This document shows, in pieces, positions 37,394-45,865 of a DNA stretch of 64,000 nucleotides (positions within the stretch are counted from its first letter, which is position 1; each line of letters begins with the position of its first letter). The translations under genes were made by a program, and so were the position numbers. The stretch lies in NCBI RefSeq assembly GCF_030160835.1, contig NZ_BSPC01000058.1, positions 1 through 64,000 on the forward strand. Reading direction: 5' to 3'. The stretch is from Labrys miyagiensis (GTDB lineage: Bacteria; Pseudomonadota; Alphaproteobacteria; Rhizobiales; Labraceae). Under the pieces are notes generated by a model. That model worked only from the letters and a program-made list of their open reading frames with translations. It searched no databases and was not told the DNA's origin.

Positions 37394-37578
37394 TCACCCC
37401 GCCTTGAGCCATTCCACCGCGCGATGGGCGATCGCCATGGCCGGGGCGTTGGTGTTGCCGCTGACGGTCTCGGGCATCACGGACCAATCGAGATATCACA
37501 TATAGCCCGCGGGCGTATGCATGATCGCGTTCATGTGCGCGGGCCCGAACTCCAGCGCATTTATCTGACGAGTTCGCG
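37394..37578 (-). pseudogene. C-terminal remnant of a GMC-family oxidoreductase
   Basis: The minus strand reads DWSVMPETVSGNTNAPAMA followed by IAHRAVEWLKAG and a stop, the conserved C-terminal FAD-binding tail of GMC oxidoreductases (choline or alcohol dehydrogenase type). Upstream in the same frame the readable ALEFGPAHMNAIMHTPAGYM is followed by an in-frame TGA. Nothing of the roughly 480 N-terminal residues is present. The family call is from the SGNTNAPAMAIA pattern. Confidence 0.7.
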
Positions 37579-37610
37579 GTCTTTCACAACCTTGTACGGG
37601 TTGCAACTTT

Positions 37611-38492
37611 CTAAGCGGTTGCCGCAGGATTTGCCCCCAGGGTGATCATCACGATCTCGGGCGGCACGCCGAAGCGCATGGGGATGCCGGTGGTGCCCAG
37701 GCCGCCGGAGACAATGAGGTGCCTGTCGTTCTCGATGATATGGCCATAGCGAAAGCGTGTGCCATAGCGCGAGGGCACTATGAGCGGTCCGTAGCCAGGG
37801 AGGAGGATCTGGCCACCATGGGTGTGACCGCTGATCGTCAGGGCGACACGGTCCGGCACATCGACGAAAATGTCAGGCTCATGGGCGAGCAGGATAGCGG
37901 GTGCGTCGTCGCCGATCTGTTTCAGCGTGCCCGGCAGGTCGTCATGCCCGCGCCCTGGATCCCAGCGGCCGCCATCGCCGAACTGGTCGCCGAGGCCGAG
38001 CAGCCAGAACGGCCTGCCATCCTTGACGATGCGGCGGGCGACATTCTCCATCACGGGAATGCCGTGGGCGGCGAAGCCCTGGCGGACATTGTTGCCGTCA
38101 TTGTTCCCGATATCGTGATTGCCGAGCACGGCGTAGGTGCCGAGTGGCGCCTGCAATTGCGAGAGAACCTTGCCGCAATCGAACATCGAAACCCAAGAGC
38201 CGACCTTGAAGCGGGACATGCCAGCCTCGTAGTCGCCGGCCAGCAGCACGATATCCGGCTGCAGCATATTGGTCGCCCGCACGATCTCCGCGATATGGGC
38301 GGTGGTCATCCAGGGGTTGATGGCGTGGATATCGGCGATCACCGCAATCCTGAGCCGCAAATCGGCGGGCCACTGCCGGGGCGAGACCTTATAATTGGTC
38401 ACGATGAGGCGCTGGGGCTCCGCCAGGGCGTAGCCGCCGAACAGGAAGGGCGTGGCAAGACCGGCCTTGAGGAGATGGCGTCGGGTGATCAT
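37611..38492 (-). CDS. Secreted metallophosphoesterase, copy 1 (YkuE/YaeI-like)
   Basis: 293 residues. The N-terminus MITRRHLLKAGLATPFLFGG has a twin-arginine motif, so it is likely exported folded. Calcineurin-like metal-binding motifs are present in order: IADIHAINPWM, AGDYEA, LGNHDIG, LLAHEPD and SGHTHGGQILLP. Relatives cleave the phosphate from lipid or glycerol compounds; substrate here is unknown. It is the downstream member of a tandem pair with 38679-39575, with which it shares most motifs and the same length. Confidence 0.9.
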   Translation of the reverse strand: MITRRHLLKAGLATPFLFGGYALAEPQRLIVTNYKVSPRQWPADLRLRIAVIADIHAINPWMTTAHIAEIVRATNMLQPDIVLLAGDYEAGMSRFKVGSWVSMFDCGKVLSQLQAPLGTYAVLGNHDIGNNDGNNVRQGFAAHGIPVMENVARRIVKDGRPFWLLGLGDQFGDGGRWDPGRGHDDLPGTLKQIGDDAPAILLAHEPDIFVDVPDRVALTISGHTHGGQILLPGYGPLIVPSRYGTRFRYGHIIENDRHLIVSGGLGTTGIPMRFGVPPEIVMITLGANPAATA

Positions 38493-38678
38493 TCAGACTT
38501 CCAGTAAACTGCCCGGCTTCCAGGGCGCCGCGATTCAACCGTTTCCTCACGGCAATTCCGAGGCGGAGCCATGCAGAAGCCGTGAAATAATGATGCAGCG
38601 CAGCAATTATAAGGCACTGCATAATGGCGGCAATGGCAAGGAGCCTCAGCGTCGCACGCGTAGCGCATGGTATTGCTG

Positions 38679-39575
38679 CTAGGCTGCAACCGCGCCGGCA
38701 GGCCCGAGCGTGATCAGCACGATCTCCGGAGGCACGCCGAATCGGATGGGAATGCCCGTCATGCCGAGCCCTGCTGAGACCACCAGATGCCTGTCGTCCT
38801 CGACAACATGGCCATAGGCGTAGCGCCTGCCATAGCGCGAAGGGATCGAGCGCGGACCGTAGAAGGGAATTTTGACCTGGCCGCCATGGGTATGGCCGCT
38901 GATGGTCAGCGCGATGCGCCGCTGGCGGTCGAGGCGCGGGAGATCGGCGAAGATGTCGGGCTCATGCGCGAGGAGGATGGCCGGTGCCTCGTCGGACACG
39001 CGATCGAGCGTTGCCGGGAGATCATCGAGGCCGCGACCGCCCCGCCCGCCCCACTGATCGCCGAGCCCGAGCAGCCAGAACGGCTTGCCGTCCTTTTCAA
39101 GGCGCAGCGCCTCATTCTCCATCACCCGAATGCCGTGGACGGGAAAGGCGCGGCGGACATTCTCGCCCCAGTTGCCGCGCCGGCCAACATCGTGATTGCC
39201 AAGCACGGCATGCACGCCGAGCGGGGCCTCGAGGATCGAAAGCGCCTCGGCGCAGTCCTCCATCGAGACATAGGAGCCGATGCCATAGGGCGGCATGCTG
39301 GCCTCGTAATCGCCGGCCAGCAGCACGATGTCCGGTTTCAAGGCATTGGTCACAGCCGCGATGCTGGCGATATGCGCCGGGCTCATCCAGGGGTTCATGG
39401 CGTGGATATCGGCCACCACCGCAATGCGCAGGGACAGCCCGGCCGGCCAGCGATCCGGCGTGATCCGGTACGGCGTCACGACCAGGCGAAGGGGCTCGAC
39501 GCCGAAGGCATAGCCGCCGAACAGCAAGGGTGTGGCGAGGCCGACGGAGAGGAGAAAGCGGCGGCGTGAAAGCAT
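38679..39575 (-). CDS. Secreted metallophosphoesterase, copy 2
   Basis: 298 residues, a paralogue of 37611-38492. N-terminus MLSRRRFLLSVGLATPLLFGG again carries a twin-arginine signal. The metal-binding set is VADIHAMNPWM, AGDYEA, LGNHDVG, LLAHEPD and SGHTHGGQVKIP, and the C-terminal GMTGIPIRFGVPPEIVLITLG nearly repeats the other copy. The two differ mainly in the middle insert (GWG/QFGDGGRW versus QWGGRGGRG). The 186-base gap between them holds no gene. Evident tandem duplication. Confidence 0.9.
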   Translation of the reverse strand: MLSRRRFLLSVGLATPLLFGGYAFGVEPLRLVVTPYRITPDRWPAGLSLRIAVVADIHAMNPWMSPAHIASIAAVTNALKPDIVLLAGDYEASMPPYGIGSYVSMEDCAEALSILEAPLGVHAVLGNHDVGRRGNWGENVRRAFPVHGIRVMENEALRLEKDGKPFWLLGLGDQWGGRGGRGLDDLPATLDRVSDEAPAILLAHEPDIFADLPRLDRQRRIALTISGHTHGGQVKIPFYGPRSIPSRYGRRYAYGHVVEDDRHLVVSAGLGMTGIPIRFGVPPEIVLITLGPAGAVAA

Positions 39576-39680
39576 GAGGACCCGGACCAGGACTTGACCG
39601 GGCTACACTCCCTCAGCCGCGTGACGGCCTGACGATGAACTTGTGCAGGATCGAAGGAAAGCCTGTGTCGAGGAGGCACA

Positions 39681-39776
39681 GGTTCGGTGTGCCGGTCTTC
39701 AGACCGGCGCAGGATCTCAACTTCTCCCAGAAAGTGCGATGCTTCCATGCCGGTCCGAAGACCGGCACACCGAACC
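39681..39776. repeat. Inverted pair of GCCGGTCTTCAGACCGGC elements
   Basis: GGTTCGGTGT plus the 18-base core (39681-39708) is followed after 32 bases by the inverse unit ending GCACACCGAACC (39741-39776). The right core has one substitution (GTCCGAAGAC). It abuts the stop codon of the DAHP synthase gene. Confidence 0.8.
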
Positions 39777-41162
39777 TCATTCTGCTGCGATGATGCGCGG
39801 CCTCACCTGGCCGGAGCGCTCCTTCTTGACCAGTTCGGCCACCATGAACGCCACCTCCAGCGCCTGGTCCGCGTTGAGGCGCGGGTCGCAATGGGTGTGG
39901 TAGCGATCGGCGAGGTCCGCCTCGCTGACGGCGCGGGCGCCGCCGGTGCATTCCGTGACGTTCTTGCCGGTCATCTCCAGATGCAGGCCGCCGGCATAGC
40001 TGCCCTCCGCCTCATGAACTGCGAAGAAGCTCTTGATCTCACCGGTGATCTGGTCGAACGGCCGCGTCTTGTAGCCATTGGTGGCCTTGACGGTGTTGCC
40101 GTGCATGGGATCGCAGGACCATACCACGGTGCGCCCCTCGCGCTTCACGGCGCGGATCAGCTCGGGCAGGTGCTGCTCGACCTTGTCGTGGCCGAAGCGG
40201 GCGATCAGCGTCAGGCGGCCGGCCTCGTTGTCCGGGTTCAGCACATCGATGAGCCTGATCAACTCGTCCGGCTTCAGCGAGGGGCCGCATTTCAGGCCGA
40301 TCGGGTTCTTCACGCCACGGAAGAACTCGACATGGGCATGGTCGAGCTGGCGCGTGCGGTCTCCGATCCAGATGAAATGGCCGGAGGTGGCGTAGGGATC
40401 GCCCGAGGTGGAATCGATGCGCGTCATCGCCTGTTCGAAGCCGAGCAGCAGCGCCTCGTGGCTGGTATAGAAATCCGTCACCCGCATTTCCGGATGCAGC
40501 TCGGGATCGATGCCGCAGGCACGCATGAAGTCGAGCGTCTCGGAAATGCGGCCGGCGAGCGCCTGGTATTTCGAGCTCTGCGGCGAATCCTTGACGAAGC
40601 CGAGCATCCACTGATGCACATGGGCAAGGTTGGCATAGCCGCCGCCGGCAAAGGCGCGCAGCAGATTGAGCGTGGCAGCCGACTGGCGATAGGCCTCCAG
40701 TTGACGGCGCGGATCGGGAATGCGGGCCTCGGCGGTGAACTCGGTGCCGTTGACGATGTCGCCGCGATAGACGGGCAGTTCGACATCGCCGATCTTCTCC
40801 ATCGGCGCGGAGCGCGGCTTGGCGAACTGGCCGGCGATGCGGCCGACCTTCACCACCGGCGAGGAACCGGCAAAGGTGAGCACCACGGCCATCTGCAGGA
40901 AGACGCGGAAGAAGTCGCGGATATTGTCGGCGCCATGCTCGGCGAAGCTCTCGGCGCAGTCACCGCCCTGCAGGAGGAAGGCCTCGCCCTTCGCCACCTT
41001 GGCGAGATCGCGCTTGAGCTTGCGCGCTTCGCCGGCAAAGACCAGCGGCGGGAAGGTGGCAAGCGTCGCCTCGACATCGCTGAGCGCCTTCTCGTCGGGA
41101 TAGGCGGGCGCCTGCTGGATCGGCTTGGAACGCCAGCTCTGCGGGGTCCAACGCTCGGACAT
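39777..41162 (-). CDS. aroG: DAHP synthase, class II (first shikimate pathway step)
   Basis: 461 residues; condenses phosphoenolpyruvate and erythrose 4-phosphate. The plant-like class II family is recognised by [19 protein letters not shown] near the start, [15 protein letters not shown], the [20 protein letters not shown] segment, [19 protein letters not shown] and [20 protein letters not shown] with the metal ligands, and [19 protein letters not shown]. Full length. Class II enzymes are the usual type in rhizobia. Single gene; a repeat follows its stop. Confidence 0.95.
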   Translation of the reverse strand: MSERWTPQSWRSKPIQQAPAYPDEKALSDVEATLATFPPLVFAGEARKLKRDLAKVAKGEAFLLQGGDCAESFAEHGADNIRDFFRVFLQMAVVLTFAGSSPVVKVGRIAGQFAKPRSAPMEKIGDVELPVYRGDIVNGTEFTAEARIPDPRRQLEAYRQSAATLNLLRAFAGGGYANLAHVHQWMLGFVKDSPQSSKYQALAGRISETLDFMRACGIDPELHPEMRVTDFYTSHEALLLGFEQAMTRIDSTSGDPYATSGHFIWIGDRTRQLDHAHVEFFRGVKNPIGLKCGPSLKPDELIRLIDVLNPDNEAGRLTLIARFGHDKVEQHLPELIRAVKREGRTVVWSCDPMHGNTVKATNGYKTRPFDQITGEIKSFFAVHEAEGSYAGGLHLEMTGKNVTECTGGARAVSEADLADRYHTHCDPRLNADQALEVAFMVAELVKKERSGQVRPRIIAAE

Positions 41163-41297
41163 AACTCAATATCCTGTCTTGGGGCCGGCCGGGCCGGCGA
41201 AGGCGGGTTCTATACGCGTACGCGGCCAAGAAAACCAGTGTCGAAAACCAGCGTTGAGGCGCCTCTCTCATGCGCCTATTTGCGAGGATCCTGCCGT

Positions 41298-44126
41298 TCA
41301 ATTATCCGGCACAGATGCCGGTGCAGCGGGTGCGGGCGGGTTCTGGCGGGCCGCCTCGACCGCAGCGAGCTTGCTCTCGGCCGTCTTGAGCTGCTGGAGC
41401 CAGACCGGGCTGCCGGGAGACTTGCTCGTCAGATCGCGCCAGATGACCACGGCCTGGCGATAGTGATTGGCCGCATCTTCGAGGTTGCCCTGGTCGGCGA
41501 GCACGGCCGCGATGCGGCTGTGGCTGTTGGCAAGCTGGAGGCCCCAGAAGGTGTTTTTCGGATCCTTCTGGTAAATCCTGGCAACGATGTCGAGGGCACT
41601 GCCATAGCTCTGCAGGGCATCGTTGGGGAGTGCCATCGCCTTCAATACATCCCCACGGGTTCGATAGGAGCCTGCGAGATTGGACGAGATGACCTTGTCG
41701 TCTGCGTGCCGGGTGAGGAGATCCTTCTGAATGGCGATCGCGGCATCGGTATTCCGAAGCGCGCCCTTCAGATCGGGCGTCGCAGGCTTGAGGAGAAGCG
41801 TCGCCATCTTGGACTGCGTGGAAGCAAGAGAGGCTTTCCAATTGTCATTGGCCGGTTGCGCGACAACGAGCTTGCCGGCGTTGTCGAGCGCATCGCCATA
41901 TTGTGCCCGCGCGCCATCCAGATCGCCCAACAGCATCAGCGTCTCTCCGACCTTGTTGGTGACAAAAGTGACATTGTCGGCAAATTTCCCGTCGCCCGGG
42001 TTCTCCACGGCGAGCTGGCGGCCGATGTCCTGGGCCTGCTGATAAAGCGGCAGCACCTTCTTCAGGCTATCGGAGGAGTAGTTCAGGCTGGTGGTGGCGT
42101 CCGCAAGGCGGAACAAGCTCGAATAGAGCAGAATCTGATATTTCTGCTCGTGCGGCTCGGCCTGGACATACCCTCCCGCGGCCAAGCTCACGCGCTGGGC
42201 GATATCATAGGCCTTCTGATTGTTGCCCAGCGACTTCAGCGCATCGGATATGGTGAGCAAAAGTCCGAGTTTCTGCGTCGCGCCAAGGGGTGTCAGTTCG
42301 GGCAGGTCTTCGGCCGCCTCCTGGATACTCTTGAGCATAGCAGCGGCGCTCTCGGTGGTCACGGCGCCGCGCTGATAGGAATCGGAGATGGCGTTGATGG
42401 CAACGGACATCGCCAGTCCAGCTGCCTCGGCCTGTTTCTTCGCCACCGTCGCGGCCGCGTCGGCGCGCCGATATTGAGTCCAGATGAAGACACTGGCTCC
42501 GCCGACCAGGATCAAAGCCGCGCAAACGCCGCCCAGAACGGCACGGAGCTTGCGCGTACGCTTCTGTTCCACCTTGTCGGCTAATCGGCGCTCTTCTTCC
42601 TCGTCGCGGAGACGCAGGCTCTGCTTGATGAGGCGGTCGACGGCATCGCGATCCCCGCCCCAGCGCTCGGTCCAGGCCTGCGTGCGTGGCCGCTTCTTCC
42701 ACCATTTCGCGAACCGGTCGACCTGATCGGACGGGATCCTGGCTTGATCCGGCTGATCATTGTCGACCATCGACAGCAGAACCTGATAGAGCTGCCCGTC
42801 GCGCCGCTCCTCCCGGAGCCAGCCGGCCGCCCGGAGGTCGTCCCGTTCCCCAGTAGCCCCGGGCTCGCCGCTCACCTTTTCCCAGCCGCGCAGCAGGGCT
42901 TCATGGCCGACATCGATGCGTGTGTGCGGCGCCAGTTCCTGCACCATGGACAATGGAGGCGTCAGGAAGGAGCAATCATCGGCGCGCAAGCGGTCGACCA
43001 CCTTGCGTACATCCGCCTCCTCGTCTCCCGTTTCTGCAACGAGGCGCTCAAACGGCAGGGCGCGGCGTGTTATCCGTCCCTGCTGATCGAACTCGCACAG
43101 CGCACGAAAGACATGCTCCACTGTGGCGGTGAGATTGGGCAGATCCTTCTCCAGGATCTCGTTGGCATGTCCCGACAGCGCTCCTGCCAGTCCGCCTATC
43201 TGCCCATACATGGGCAGCGTGATCTGTCGACCGGAAGATCCATCCCGTCCCTGCGCTCGACCGGCGCATTCCCACAGGCACAGCAAGCAGTGCTGCAGCA
43301 CGGGGAGTTGATCGAGTTCGTCATCGCTGTCGTTGAGCAGCCGCTCCACGAGCACGGCGTCGATGCTGCCGTCGGCCTTGGCGATGGGATTGCGTATGGT
43401 CGCCTCGCGCTGCGAACGATCAAGGGCGGGCGCGAGGAATTGCGCCGCACTTACAGCCTCGGGAAGCCCGTGGAAGCGCGAACAATCGCCTATGAAATCC
43501 GAGCGCATCGTGAGAAGAACCCGGATATCGTAATCGGGACAGCGGCTCGCCTCCAGCAGCAACTGGACAAAATGGGCGGCCTCGTCTCGCTGGCGCGCCT
43601 CCTCGGAACGATCCCGCCCGGCCAGCGAGGTCGAAAAGCGGAACAGCTCTTCGAACTGGTCGATCAACAGGAGGATCGAACGGTCGCCGGCACCGGGAAT
43701 CTCGGCCAGTGCATCGACAATTCCGTAGCTCGATGCGCGCAGCCGATAGGCGATGCGGTCCATGCGGGCTGTCGCGATGGCCTGCTCGTCCTGTGTGGAG
43801 AGGTCGGCGGCGATCTTGCAGAACATCTTGATGAGGCGCTCAAGCGGCGCGTCCCCGGGGCGCATCTCCTTGTAGATCCAGTTGCGCCCGCCACTCTCGC
43901 CGGCTTCCTTGGCAAGGAGCGGCAACAGGCCGGCACGCACCAGCGAGGATTTTCCGCTTCCCGAACTGCCCACCACGGTTGAGAAATGGCTGCGGGTGAC
44001 AAGGCGATAAAGCGCGTAGACTTGGTTCTCGCGGCCGAAGAAATAGTCATGGTCGGCAGCATCGAACGGCCGTAATCCCGGGAAGGGACGTTCCTTCGAA
44101 AGTCCGGATCCTTCCAAACTGGCCAT
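41298..44126 (-). CDS. STAND NTPase (nSTAND1-like) with transmembrane segment and TPR region
   Basis: 942 residues. N-terminal FPGLRPFDAADHDYFFGREN is followed by Walker A GSSGSGKSSLVRAGLLPLL (about residue 50) and Walker B LLLIDQFEELFRF (about 150); this is the nSTAND1 pattern, a signal-transducing NTPase that oligomerises on activation. A winged-helix-like part and a charged linker lead to one membrane helix (about 528-550, AVLGGVCAALILVGGASVF) preceded by RTRKLR. The remaining about 380 residues are TPR-like helices (SDALKSLGNNQKAYDIAQR, GETLMLLGDLDGARAQYGDA), ending in a Pro/Ala tail. By the positive-inside rule the NTPase is cytoplasmic and the TPR part periplasmic. GGAG lies 5 bases before the ATG, just after the TIR stop, so it is coupled to the gene at 44138-45712. 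Confidence 0.85.
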   Translation of the reverse strand: MASLEGSGLSKERPFPGLRPFDAADHDYFFGRENQVYALYRLVTRSHFSTVVGSSGSGKSSLVRAGLLPLLAKEAGESGGRNWIYKEMRPGDAPLERLIKMFCKIAADLSTQDEQAIATARMDRIAYRLRASSYGIVDALAEIPGAGDRSILLLIDQFEELFRFSTSLAGRDRSEEARQRDEAAHFVQLLLEASRCPDYDIRVLLTMRSDFIGDCSRFHGLPEAVSAAQFLAPALDRSQREATIRNPIAKADGSIDAVLVERLLNDSDDELDQLPVLQHCLLCLWECAGRAQGRDGSSGRQITLPMYGQIGGLAGALSGHANEILEKDLPNLTATVEHVFRALCEFDQQGRITRRALPFERLVAETGDEEADVRKVVDRLRADDCSFLTPPLSMVQELAPHTRIDVGHEALLRGWEKVSGEPGATGERDDLRAAGWLREERRDGQLYQVLLSMVDNDQPDQARIPSDQVDRFAKWWKKRPRTQAWTERWGGDRDAVDRLIKQSLRLRDEEEERRLADKVEQKRTRKLRAVLGGVCAALILVGGASVFIWTQYRRADAAATVAKKQAEAAGLAMSVAINAISDSYQRGAVTTESAAAMLKSIQEAAEDLPELTPLGATQKLGLLLTISDALKSLGNNQKAYDIAQRVSLAAGGYVQAEPHEQKYQILLYSSLFRLADATTSLNYSSDSLKKVLPLYQQAQDIGRQLAVENPGDGKFADNVTFVTNKVGETLMLLGDLDGARAQYGDALDNAGKLVVAQPANDNWKASLASTQSKMATLLLKPATPDLKGALRNTDAAIAIQKDLLTRHADDKVISSNLAGSYRTRGDVLKAMALPNDALQSYGSALDIVARIYQKDPKNTFWGLQLANSHSRIAAVLADQGNLEDAANHYRQAVVIWRDLTSKSPGSPVWLQQLKTAESKLAAVEAARQNPPAPAAPASVPDN

Positions 44127-44137
44127 TTCTGCTCCGG

Positions 44138-45712
44138 TCAGTGGGCAGAGAGCAACTGGTTCAGGTCATCTGGCTTCGGCGGCTCTTGATGAGTCGTCAG
44201 GTCGACGACGACGTCGATCTCGTCGCCCGAGCGGAAATCGACGAACATGCGTTTGGGCAGGCCCGGCGGAGGTCCGGCGATCAGGCCGCGCCAATCGAAC
44301 ATCCGGCTGCGGCCGAGCATTTTCCAGTCGGCCAGTTCGCTGGAGCTTGCCCGAACCCAGGTATCGGGCGCAGTAGCCCAGCACAGCAGCACGGAATCGC
44401 ATTCGCGCAGATTGTTGTGATGGACCTGGCTGTTCTCGGCATCTGTACCGTCGATGGTCGGCCACATGGGAGTGAGGTTGCGTTGCTTCAGTGCCTTGGC
44501 GACGTTGTAGCCAAATTCGGCGTCCCTAGCGTCGTAATAGACATAGATGCGCGATTTCGGCTCCAGCTTGTCCAAGCCCCTGGCCCGGATCACCGGCGCT
44601 CCTATGAGATGGCCGAGGGCTTCGACGAAACGGCTGAGCGTCGCTCCCTCCACCACATCACCTTCGACATAGCCATCGAACTGGGAGAGAACGGCGAGCG
44701 GGTCGCGCTCGTTATCCCATTCACCGGCATTTGCGACCTTCGGTGCCCAGACGACGCGTTTGAAGGCGATGCCATCAGGCCTTTCGGAAGCCGGCACGGT
44801 GAGCGTCCGCGCTGCCCGTTGGAGCTGCAGCTTTGCAATCGGTTCCTGTCCCTCGGGCGCAAAGCCGGGCCGCTGGCCGAGCAGATGGATGGCGACATGG
44901 GCCTGCGCCAACGCCTTGTCGACGACATCGGTTGCGCTGGCATCGACAGGCAGGTCCGCCTTGGGATCGGGCACGATGCCATATCCGGCCCCGGTCAGCT
45001 CACGGACAAGCCGGCCATAGGCCTCGACCATGTCGCCGGCCGGCTTGGCGAGATAGACGATGCGCCGGTTCTGCGGGGGCTCATGAGCGGCAGCGAAGGG
45101 CTGGGGTGGCTGGGGTGGCTGGGGTGACGCCTCCGGATCCGGACGCCGTTCGCGATCGGCAAGGCGCGCAGCGCGGCGCAACAAGAAACCTGCGAGGGTA
45201 GTGACCTGTTCGAAATAACGAGCATCTCGCACCTTGCCGCGTGCGAAGAAGTCTTTCTCCGGCTCGATGTCGTCCATTTCCTGCCGAGCGTAGAAAAGAT
45301 AGCCCACCTGGTTCTGCAGCAGCGCAGGGCGCTTGTCGGGATCGACATGGTTCTTGCCGATGATGATGATCCTCTCGCGTATGTTGGGATCACTCTTCCA
45401 GCGCTCGGTGAAGGCGGCGAGCTCGCCGCGGCAGTACTCGCTTTCCATCCAGTTGCGCGACAGGACGACGAGCAGCAGCGACGACTGGTCGATGGCACTG
45501 GTAATCGGAGTATCGAAAGGTTCGCCGCTGGCAACGCGGCGGATGTCGCACCAGATGGTGGGGCTGGGACCGCCCTTGTCCTGCCATTCATAAGCAATCT
45601 GCCCGAGCAAGGACGTGACGAAGCCCCGAGCCTCGCTGCTCTGCAATTCAGGCGGCAGCGCGTCGTCGTCGCGCGCATAGGACATGAAGATCTGGACAGG
45701 CTTTTCTGGCAT
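44138..45712 (-). CDS. TIR-domain protein with DUF4062-like and second TIR-like domain
   Basis: 524 residues from the ATG at 45712 (ATG 45715 and GTG 45724 are alternatives; GAGG sits 6 bases before 45712). Domain 1 (about 5-150) is a TIR domain: IFMSYARDDDAL, IWCDIRRVASGEPF, then SSLLLVVLSRNWMESEYC, followed by RGEL, whose glutamate (about residue 97) sits where NAD-cleaving TIR proteins have their catalytic Glu. Domain 2 (about 215-330) reads IVYLAKPAGDMVEAYGRLVR and HLLGQRPGFAPEGQEP, resembling the DUF4062-type sensor domain found with STAND proteins. Domain 3 (about 385-500) is a TIR-like fold (SRIYVYYDARDAEFGYNVAK through RECDSVLLCW). A Pro-rich linker joins domains 1 and 2. Partner of the STAND gene 11 bases downstream. 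Confidence 0.82.
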   Translation of the reverse strand: MPEKPVQIFMSYARDDDALPPELQSSEARGFVTSLLGQIAYEWQDKGGPSPTIWCDIRRVASGEPFDTPITSAIDQSSLLLVVLSRNWMESEYCRGELAAFTERWKSDPNIRERIIIIGKNHVDPDKRPALLQNQVGYLFYARQEMDDIEPEKDFFARGKVRDARYFEQVTTLAGFLLRRAARLADRERRPDPEASPQPPQPPQPFAAAHEPPQNRRIVYLAKPAGDMVEAYGRLVRELTGAGYGIVPDPKADLPVDASATDVVDKALAQAHVAIHLLGQRPGFAPEGQEPIAKLQLQRAARTLTVPASERPDGIAFKRVVWAPKVANAGEWDNERDPLAVLSQFDGYVEGDVVEGATLSRFVEALGHLIGAPVIRARGLDKLEPKSRIYVYYDARDAEFGYNVAKALKQRNLTPMWPTIDGTDAENSQVHHNNLRECDSVLLCWATAPDTWVRASSSELADWKMLGRSRMFDWRGLIAGPPPGLPKRMFVDFRSGDEIDVVVDLTTHQEPPKPDDLNQLLSAH

Positions 45713-45865
45713 CATCCGCCTCACTGCTGACGGACACGTAATCTATACGGAAAGTACTGTGGATTTCTCTTCCGCGCAATCAAACGGCCAATTTCTGGGG
45801 GCGGCGTTTCACACTGAGATCACGAATGGGCAGAATCGCTCGTCCGAACGGGATTTTCTGAAGAC

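Noticed and set aside
39687-42584. Plus-strand open frame of over 900 codons
   Set aside because: Antisense to the DAHP synthase and the STAND gene, both firmly supported. No motif and mirror composition.
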